A stretch of DNA of 14,132 nt from Actinomycetota bacterium. GTDB taxonomy: Bacteria; Actinomycetota; Thermoleophilia; Solirubrobacterales; 70-9. The position numbers were made by a program, and so were the translations under genes. Positions 9,179-14,132 of this stretch are shown in pieces. The notes below the pieces were generated by a model. The model was not told where the DNA came from and ran no database searches. It was given only the letters and a program-made list of their open reading frames with translations. The stretch is taken from NCBI GenBank assembly GCA_005884305.1, contig VAYL01000055.1, positions 1 to 14,132 on the forward strand, given 5' to 3'. The number at the start of each line of letters is the position of its first letter. Within the stretch, counting starts at the first letter, position 1.

Positions 9179-9245
9179 GCGCGCGGCGGGGTCTTAACGG
9201 GGCGCTACTCCGTAGGATTGTCACGCGCGTACAGGGGCAACCGCG

Positions 9246-10037
9246 TTGCCTGAAGCCTCTGCATGCCGCCGTGCGGAACCCGAAAGGGAGCTTGGCATCA
9301 GCGTTCTGAGAAACCTTGAACAGCGGATCGAGAACCTCGTCGAGGGGGTATTCAGCCGTGCCTTCTCGTCGCAGGTCCAGCCGGTCGAGCTCGCCCGCAA
9401 GCTGGCAAAGGAGATGGATGCGCACCGGACGGCATCCGTGGCCCGCACGTACGTGCCGAACCAGTACACCGTTTGGCTGTCGGCCGAGGATCACCGTCGC
9501 CTCGAGGGATACGAGCGTTCGCTGGAACAGGAGTTGTCCAGCTATCTCTTGGTGCTCACCCGCCCGGAGGTCAACCTCCAGACCGACGATCGCCTACGGC
9601 TGGGCGAGTTCGGGATCCAGACGCGCCTCGTCAAGCCACCTGCCCGGCAGGGCGAGGAGCCCTCGCAGGGAGAGCATGGTCACACGATGGTCTACTCCGT
9701 CCCGCCGAAGCAGACGCGGCGCGAGCGCCGCCGCCCGGAGGCGCCTCTGGTCGGGACGAAGGCGATCGTGACCATGGACGATCGTCGCTACGTCCTCGAC
9801 GGGCCCGTCGCGGTACTCGGACGCTCGCGGGATTCCGACTGCGTCTTCTCAGATCCGAACGTCTCGCGCCATCATGCCGAGCTGCGCCGCGGATCGACCG
9901 GGGACTGGCAGATCGTCGACCTAGGCTCCACCAACGGCATCAAGGTGAATGATCGCCGGGTGGACTCGAGTCGGCTCTCTCCGGGCGACGAGGTGACGCT
10001 CGGCACGACCAGATTCGTCTTCGACATCGAGCAATAG
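9246..10037 (+). CDS. fhaA: FhaA-type protein: DUF3662 domain plus C-terminal FHA domain
   Basis: A cytoplasmic phosphothreonine reader; in mycobacteria FhaA binds PknB-phosphorylated partners and tunes peptidoglycan synthesis. The N-terminal DUF3662 domain (from about residue 19, VLRNLEQRIENLVEGVFSRAF, then VQPVELARKLAKEMDA) runs to about 130. A Gln/Glu/Arg-rich linker follows, with a TMVY that could be phosphorylated. The FHA domain is at about 173-260, with GRSRDSD (192-198), SRHH (207-210) and GSTNG (227-231). The start is uncertain. TTG at 9246 (AGGGG at 9233-9237) gives 263 residues. ATC at 9297, 6 nt after AAAGGGAG, gives an N-terminus MSVLRNLEQRIE that aligns exactly with the family start (MGVLxRFEQRLE). 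No ATG or GTG lies in frame between them. fhaB follows after 14 nt. Confidence 0.92.
   Translation: MPEASACRRAEPERELGISVLRNLEQRIENLVEGVFSRAFSSQVQPVELARKLAKEMDAHRTASVARTYVPNQYTVWLSAEDHRRLEGYERSLEQELSSYLLVLTRPEVNLQTDDRLRLGEFGIQTRLVKPPARQGEEPSQGEHGHTMVYSVPPKQTRRERRRPEAPLVGTKAIVTMDDRRYVLDGPVAVLGRSRDSDCVFSDPNVSRHHAELRRGSTGDWQIVDLGSTNGIKVNDRRVDSSRLSPGDEVTLGTTRFVFDIEQ
9283..9290 (+). promoter_or_regulatory. Internal Shine-Dalgarno pointing to a shorter fhaA start
   Basis: AAAGGGAG lies 6 nt before the in-frame codon ATC (9297-9299), exactly where FhaA homologues begin. It is a better ribosome-binding site than the one before TTG 9246. ATC starts are very rare, so the choice is open. Confidence 0.4.
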
Positions 10038-10051
10038 CCAGCCACGCCTAG

Positions 10052-10531
10052 ATGGATACCGAACCGATCGCGGTCGCGCTCAAGTTCGGCTTCCTCGCCG
10101 TTCTGTATCTCTTCCTGCTCTGGGTCGCCCGCAGTGCTTGGCGGGAGCTGCGCACCACGACGACCCCCGCCCCCGAGGCGACGGGCATTCATCCGATCGG
10201 CCCGGGCGGTCGAGCCGCCCCTACGGACGCTTGGCTCGTAGCCACGTCGGGCGGCGGCCTCGAGGCTGGCGAGCGCTTCGATCTGTTCGGCGGGATATCC
10301 ATCGGGCGCTCCTCGGACGCCGACGTGCGAATAGAGGACCGATTCGCCTCGGGGGTGCATGCGCGGGTCTATTCCCGCGGCGCCAACTACTACGTTGAGG
10401 ACATGAACTCGACGAACGGGACGTTCCTGAACGGCGGTCGCCTGAATGGGGAGGCGAAGCTGAACGACCTCGACGAGGTCCGCATCGGGAACACCGAGTT
10501 TCGCTTCGAGCTCGATGTCCCCGACAGCTGA
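10052..10531 (+). CDS. fhaB: FhaB/FipA-type membrane-anchored FHA protein
   Basis: A 159-residue phosphothreonine-binding protein; the mycobacterial homologue (FhaB/FipA) links kinase signalling to cell division and elongation proteins. One N-terminal membrane helix at about residues 8-27 (VALKFGFLAVLYLFLLWVA) is followed by a linker with TTTT at 35-38, the region where mycobacterial FhaB is phosphorylated (Thr36). The FHA domain is at about 61-156, with GRSSDAD (85-91), SGVH (100-103) in place of SRxH, and NSTNGTF (119-125). Pro/Ala-rich residues 39-58 separate them. The ATG at 10052 lies 14 nt after the fhaA stop and has no clear Shine-Dalgarno, so translation may be coupled. The gene position, between fhaA and the phosphatase, is the conserved one. 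Confidence 0.92.
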   Translation: MDTEPIAVALKFGFLAVLYLFLLWVARSAWRELRTTTTPAPEATGIHPIGPGGRAAPTDAWLVATSGGGLEAGERFDLFGGISIGRSSDADVRIEDRFASGVHARVYSRGANYYVEDMNSTNGTFLNGGRLNGEAKLNDLDEVRIGNTEFRFELDVPDS

Positions 10532-10548
10532 GCCCCGGCTGACCACCC

Positions 10549-11907
10549 ATGCTCAAGGTCGTCGAACAGGCATTCCGAACCGACACCGGCCGGCAACGGG
10601 ATGCCAACGAGGACTCCTACTTCGCCAGGTCACCGGTGTTCGCGGTCGCCGACGGCATGGGCGGCGCGCAGGCCGGAGAGGTCGCATCGCGCCTGGCCGC
10701 CGAGTCGTTCGAGGCCGTCCAGCGGGGCGAGGAATCGCCCGAGGTGTACCTGCGCTCGATCGCGAAGACGGCAAACGCGCGGATCCACCGGCTTGCGGAG
10801 TCGGATTCGACGCGCTCCGGCATGGGGACCACGTTCACCGCGGCGCTGGTCGAGGGGGAGGAGGTCGGCTTCGCGCATGTGGGTGACAGCCGGGCGTACC
10901 TGTTTCGCGACGATGAGCTGAAGCTCCTCACCTCCGACCACTCCCTCGTGGAGGAGCTGCGGCGCCAGGGCAGGCTCACCGACGAGCAAGCCGAGGACCA
11001 CCCGCAGCGATCCATCATCACCCGGGCGCTCGGGCCCGAGCGCGACGTGGAGGTCGACACCATGACCTACCGGGCTCGCCCCGGGGACGTCTATCTGCTG
11101 TGTTCGGATGGCCTCACCACGATGATCAAGGAGGACCGGATCGCGGAGATCCTGCGCGAGGCCCCGACGCTCGACGAGGCCGCCGACCGCCTGGTCGCCG
11201 AGGCCAACGAGGCCGGCGGCCGGGACAACATCACGGTCGTCGCGTTCCGGGTGGACACCGAAGAGGTCGCCGCGGAACGCCCGGAGGACCTCACGCTCGT
11301 CGGCCCCGCGGCCGAGGAGGAGGGATTGACCGCCGCGGGCGTGGCGGCGGAGGCCGAGCGTCAGCGGGCGGAGACTCCGGAGCGCGCCCGGGTTCGCGCT
11401 GGCGCAGCGGCGCGCGGAGAGCGGCGCTGGCCCCGCCGGACCGTCACCGCCGTGGTCACCCTCGTGGTGATCGCCGGTTTGGCGGTGGCCGCGGTCTGGG
11501 GCCTGCATCAGGTCTACTTCCTCGGCACCGACTCCGGCGGACGGCTCGCGCTCTATCGCGGCCTTCCGTATGAGCTCCCGCTGGGCATCAACCTGTACTC
11601 GGAGGTCTACACCGCGCCGGTTCAGGTCAACACCATCCCGGCGGATCGTCGCGACAGCGCCACCAACCACACGCTCCGCTCCCACGACGACGCGGTCTCC
11701 CTACTGGACGATCTCCAGGCCGCGGCGGATCGCAGGATCGCGGCCCGCCTGCGGGCAACGCAGCCCAGTCCGAACGGGGGCAAGCAGGGCGGTGGCGGCA
11801 AGGGCGGAGGGTCCGCACAGGGCGGCACCGGAGCGGGGGGCGGCGCGGCGGGCGGAGGCGGTGGGACCGGCGGATCCGGCGGAGGCAAGAACGGCGGCGC
11901 CGGATGA
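10549..11907 (+). CDS. pstP: PP2C-family Ser/Thr protein phosphatase, membrane-anchored
   Basis: Metal-dependent phosphatase that reverses the kinase's phosphorylations, 452 residues. Catalytic domain at about 1-236: RDANEDS (17-23), VADGMGG (33-39) with metal ligand Asp35, MGTTFTAAL (92-100), HVGDSRAYL (110-118), TSDHSLVEEL, LLCSDGL (183-189) with Asp187, and GGRDNITVV (223-231) with Asp226. All metal ligands are present. An acidic/Ala-rich linker (237-296) leads to a membrane helix at about 298-319. Outside the membrane is a domain of roughly 85 residues, and then a tail of about 44 residues (409-452) made mostly of Gly with some Ala, Lys and Ser. The ATG at 10549 is 17 nt after the fhaB stop. 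The 3' end overlaps rodA by 4 nt (ATGA), indicating coupled translation. The extracellular module plus Gly-rich tail is the odd part. Confidence 0.94.
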   Translation: MLKVVEQAFRTDTGRQRDANEDSYFARSPVFAVADGMGGAQAGEVASRLAAESFEAVQRGEESPEVYLRSIAKTANARIHRLAESDSTRSGMGTTFTAALVEGEEVGFAHVGDSRAYLFRDDELKLLTSDHSLVEELRRQGRLTDEQAEDHPQRSIITRALGPERDVEVDTMTYRARPGDVYLLCSDGLTTMIKEDRIAEILREAPTLDEAADRLVAEANEAGGRDNITVVAFRVDTEEVAAERPEDLTLVGPAAEEEGLTAAGVAAEAERQRAETPERARVRAGAAARGERRWPRRTVTAVVTLVVIAGLAVAAVWGLHQVYFLGTDSGGRLALYRGLPYELPLGINLYSEVYTAPVQVNTIPADRRDSATNHTLRSHDDAVSLLDDLQAAADRRIAARLRATQPSPNGGKQGGGGKGGGSAQGGTGAGGGAAGGGGGTGGSGGGKNGGAG

Positions 11908-13310
11908 GCGCGCGCAATCGCGAGCTCCTTGCCCTGATCCCGGTCGCGATCCTCGTCACCGGCGGGTTCACGGCGGTCTTCATCGTCGAGTCGAGCCAGA
12001 TCGGGGATCTCAGCCTGATCTACGGCGGCTATTTCCTCGCCGTCTGCGTGGGAATCCACCTGTTCATCCGGGTGCGGCTCCCCTACGCCGATCCCTACCT
12101 GTTCCCGCTTTGCGCGCTCCTCGCCGCGATCGGCCTGGTGATGCTGTTCCGGATCAACGACGAGTTGGCGCTCAAGCAGGCGTCGATCTTCGTCGGCGGG
12201 GCGGTGCTGCTCGCGCTGACGATCCTCTTCGTGCGGGACTACCACGTCCTGCAGCGCTACCGGTACCTGATCGCCACCGCGGGGATCCTGCTGCTCATGG
12301 CGCCGCGGCTGCCCGGAATCGGGTCGCAGGTGAACGGCGCCTACCTCGGCATCAACCTCGGCCCCTTCTCGTTCCAGCCGGCGGAGGTCGCGAAGATCTG
12401 CATCGTCATCTTCCTCGCCAGCTACCTGGCGGAGAAGCGAGAGCTGCTCACCGTTGCGGCCCGCCGGATCGCCGGGCTGACGATCCCTCCGATCAAGCAC
12501 TTCGGCCCCCTGCTCGTCGTCTGGGGCGCGACGATGATCATGCTGGTCTACATCCGCGACCTTGGGAGCTCGCTGATGTTCTTCGGCGCGTTCCTGGCGC
12601 TGCTCTATGTCGCGACGCAGCGCCTCTCCTACGTCATCGCCGGGCTGGCCCTCTTCTTCGTCGGCGCGACGCTGATTGCCTCGCACGTGTCTCACGTCCA
12701 GGACCGGGTCGACATCTGGCAGCACACCTTCGACAAGAACCCCTGCCACCTGACGAAGCAGGAGATCAACGCGGGTGAGGACTGCGGCGTGGGCCAGATC
12801 CAGCAGTCGCTGTTCGCGCAGGCCGACGGGGGGTTGTTCGGCCAGGGGCTGGGGGAGTCCCTACTGAAGCTGCCTGGACCGTTCGCCCCGCATTGCGAGC
12901 AGCCGTTCCCGGACTGCGGCAGCATCCTGCCGGCGCCGCACACGGACGAGATCTACGCGCTGATCGTCTCCGAGCTCGGCCTCTTCGGCGGCGCGGGGGT
13001 GATCGTCATCTACGCGCTGGTCGCTGCGCGCGGCTTCAAGGCGGCGGTCATGGCGCGCGACGGGTTCTCGAAGCTCCTCGCCGCCGGGCTGTCGGCGGTA
13101 TTCGCGCTTCAGGCATTCGTAATTATCGGCGGCGTCGTGAAGTTGATCCCGCTCACGGGCGTAACCCTGCCGTTCGTGAGCTTCGGCGGCAGCTCCGTGA
13201 TCGCGAACATGATCCTGCTGGGCCTGCTGCTGATGATCTCCAACGACGCCCGGCGCCCGCTCCCGCCCCCGCGTGAGGAGGGTCCCGTGGTCGGAGGCCT
13301 GCCCGCGTGA
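11904..13310 (+). CDS. rodA: SEDS-family peptidoglycan glycosyltransferase (RodA/FtsW)
   Basis: Integral membrane enzyme that polymerises lipid II into glycan strands together with a class B PBP, 468 residues with about ten or more membrane helices. Family motifs: NGAYLGINLGPFSFQPAEVAK (144-164), RDLGSSLMFFGAFLALLY (218-235), RVDIW (268-272), FAQADGGLFGQGLGES (304-319), HTDEIYALIVSELG (346-359) with the conserved Asp348 near the presumed active site, and PLTGVTLPFVSFGGSS (416-431). The large outer loop between RVDIW and HTDEI carries four cysteines (281, 294, 331, 338), which looks unusual. The C-terminus is Pro-rich. The ATG overlaps the pstP stop and the 3' end overlaps pbpA (GTGA), so the three are probably translated together. 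RodA is preferred over FtsW because of the cluster and the adjacent pbpA. Confidence 0.94.
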   Translation: MSARNRELLALIPVAILVTGGFTAVFIVESSQIGDLSLIYGGYFLAVCVGIHLFIRVRLPYADPYLFPLCALLAAIGLVMLFRINDELALKQASIFVGGAVLLALTILFVRDYHVLQRYRYLIATAGILLLMAPRLPGIGSQVNGAYLGINLGPFSFQPAEVAKICIVIFLASYLAEKRELLTVAARRIAGLTIPPIKHFGPLLVVWGATMIMLVYIRDLGSSLMFFGAFLALLYVATQRLSYVIAGLALFFVGATLIASHVSHVQDRVDIWQHTFDKNPCHLTKQEINAGEDCGVGQIQQSLFAQADGGLFGQGLGESLLKLPGPFAPHCEQPFPDCGSILPAPHTDEIYALIVSELGLFGGAGVIVIYALVAARGFKAAVMARDGFSKLLAAGLSAVFALQAFVIIGGVVKLIPLTGVTLPFVSFGGSSVIANMILLGLLLMISNDARRPLPPPREEGPVVGGLPA

Positions 13311-14132
13311 ACGCCCCGATCACCAAGCTCTACGCGCTGATCCTGGTGCTGTTCGCCGGCCTCGTGGGCTTCACGTCCTATTGGGCGGTGTTCGACTCGA
13401 ACACGCTCAAGGCGGAGCCGCAGAACCGGCGGCCGCTGATCATGGAGCAGCAGGTCAAGCGTGGGTTCATCAAGACCTCCGATGGCGTCACGGTCGCGGA
13501 GAGCCATCCTGTTGGCGGCAAGAACCCGGTGTACGTGCGGGATTATCCCCAGGGCTCGACATACGGGAACCCTGTGGGCTACAGCTTCGTGAACGTAGGG
13601 CAGTCGGGGATTGAGAAGTCCGAGAACGGGGTGCTCGCGGGCGAGCGCAACGAGTTCACCTCGATCCTCGACCAGCTCCGCGGCATTCCGCAAGAGGGGA
13701 ACAACGTCACCCTCACGATCGACTCTCGCATTCAGCAGGTGGCCACGCAGGCCCTGCAGCAGGAGATCGCGAGCAACGGACTTCCAGGGGTAGGGGGCGC
13801 GGTGGTCGCGCTCGATCCGTCGACCGGGGCCGTCAAGGCGATGGCGTCGGTTCCGGGATTCGACCCCAACAAGGTCAAGAACACCAATACCTACCAGCAG
13901 CTCACCCACGACAAGTCGGCGCCGATCCTAAACCGCGCGACGCAGAGCACTTATCCGCCCGGCTCGACCATGAAGGTCGTCACGGCGGCAGCGGCCCTTG
14001 ACTCCGGGAAGTTCACACCCGACAGCGTCCTAAGCGGTCACTCCCCGCAGATCATCGGCGGCGTTCCGCTGTTCAACGCCGGCGGTGAGGAGTTCGGTGA
14101 CATCAACATGACCGAAGCGCTCACGGCTTCTG
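13307..14132 (+). CDS. pbpA: Class B penicillin-binding protein (PbpA), N-terminal part; continues past window
   Basis: Peptidoglycan transpeptidase partner of RodA; 275 complete codons are visible. One membrane anchor at about residues 8-24 (LYALILVLFAGLVGFTS). The class B N-terminal signature is seen as RGFIKTSDGVTVAES (52-66). Pedestal-domain residues include YSFVNVGQSGIEKSENGVLAG. The transpeptidase domain begins near residue 130 (NNVTLTIDSRIQQVA), with AVVALDPSTGAVKAMAS (165-181) and the active-site SxxK as Ser220-Thr-Met-Lys223 (nt 13964-13975), in PPGSTMKVVTAAAALDSG. The SxN and KTG motifs lie beyond the window. The start is GTG at 13307, overlapping the rodA stop by 4 nt, with GGAGG at 13293-13297, 9 nt upstream. 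In related genomes a PASTA kinase (pknB) follows, but that lies outside what can be seen here. Confidence 0.94.
   Translation, partial: MNAPITKLYALILVLFAGLVGFTSYWAVFDSNTLKAEPQNRRPLIMEQQVKRGFIKTSDGVTVAESHPVGGKNPVYVRDYPQGSTYGNPVGYSFVNVGQSGIEKSENGVLAGERNEFTSILDQLRGIPQEGNNVTLTIDSRIQQVATQALQQEIASNGLPGVGGAVVALDPSTGAVKAMASVPGFDPNKVKNTNTYQQLTHDKSAPILNRATQSTYPPGSTMKVVTAAAALDSGKFTPDSVLSGHSPQIIGGVPLFNAGGEEFGDINMTEALTAS

Noticed and set aside
9190..9219. fhaA promoter with CTTAAC as -35 and TAGGAT as -10
   Set aside because: The spacing is about 14 nt, too short for a standard sigma-70-type promoter, so it is mentioned only as a weak -10 candidate.

Overview
The window looks like a chromosomal, probably origin-proximal segment of a high-GC actinobacterium. 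The gene families and the order fhaA-fhaB-pstP-rodA-pbpA are the classic actinobacterial cell-growth/phosphosignalling cluster, which in Mycobacterium lies close to gyrB-gyrA. Several features fit a deep-branching actinobacterium such as class Thermoleophilia better than the mycobacteria/Streptomyces group: a GyrB with a large E. coli-like insertion, an atypical membrane kinase upstream of fhaA, and a spacer of unrelated genes between gyrA and fhaA. That placement is inference and was not tested.

Layout. (1) 1-4337, + strand: the 3' part of gyrB, complete gyrA and a short-chain dehydrogenase, tightly spaced and probably one operon. (2) 4338-4710, no ordinary gene. It holds an exceptionally strong Shine-Dalgarno-like sequence, a 14-codon micro-ORF, several hairpins including a segment that can pair back onto the Shine-Dalgarno, a strong terminator hairpin, and one copy of a 32-nt dispersed repeat. 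(3) 4711-7439, - strand: an HNH endonuclease-family protein, prephenate dehydratase (pheA) and an unrecognised single-pass membrane protein. An inverted array of 7-nt repeats sits between pheA and the HNH gene and supplies pheA's last codons. (4) 7440-7556: divergent intergenic region with a perfect inverted repeat. (5) 7557-14132, + strand: a Ser/Thr kinase with a multi-spanning membrane domain, then fhaA, fhaB, a PP2C phosphatase (pstP), rodA and the 5' part of a class B penicillin-binding protein (pbpA). The last four junctions are close or overlapping.

How the genes work together. Gyrase subunits control supercoiling. The right-hand cluster couples reversible Ser/Thr phosphorylation (kinase, PP2C phosphatase, two FHA phosphothreonine readers) to peptidoglycan synthesis by the RodA glycosyltransferase and its PBP transpeptidase. 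The minus-strand genes look unrelated: phenylalanine synthesis, a nuclease-like protein and an envelope protein of unknown role.

The least explained parts are the RNA-like region at 4389-4660, the repeats that have become the C-terminal codons of pheA and of the kinase, and the kinase's membrane domain. No CRISPR array, transposase, tRNA or rRNA gene was seen.
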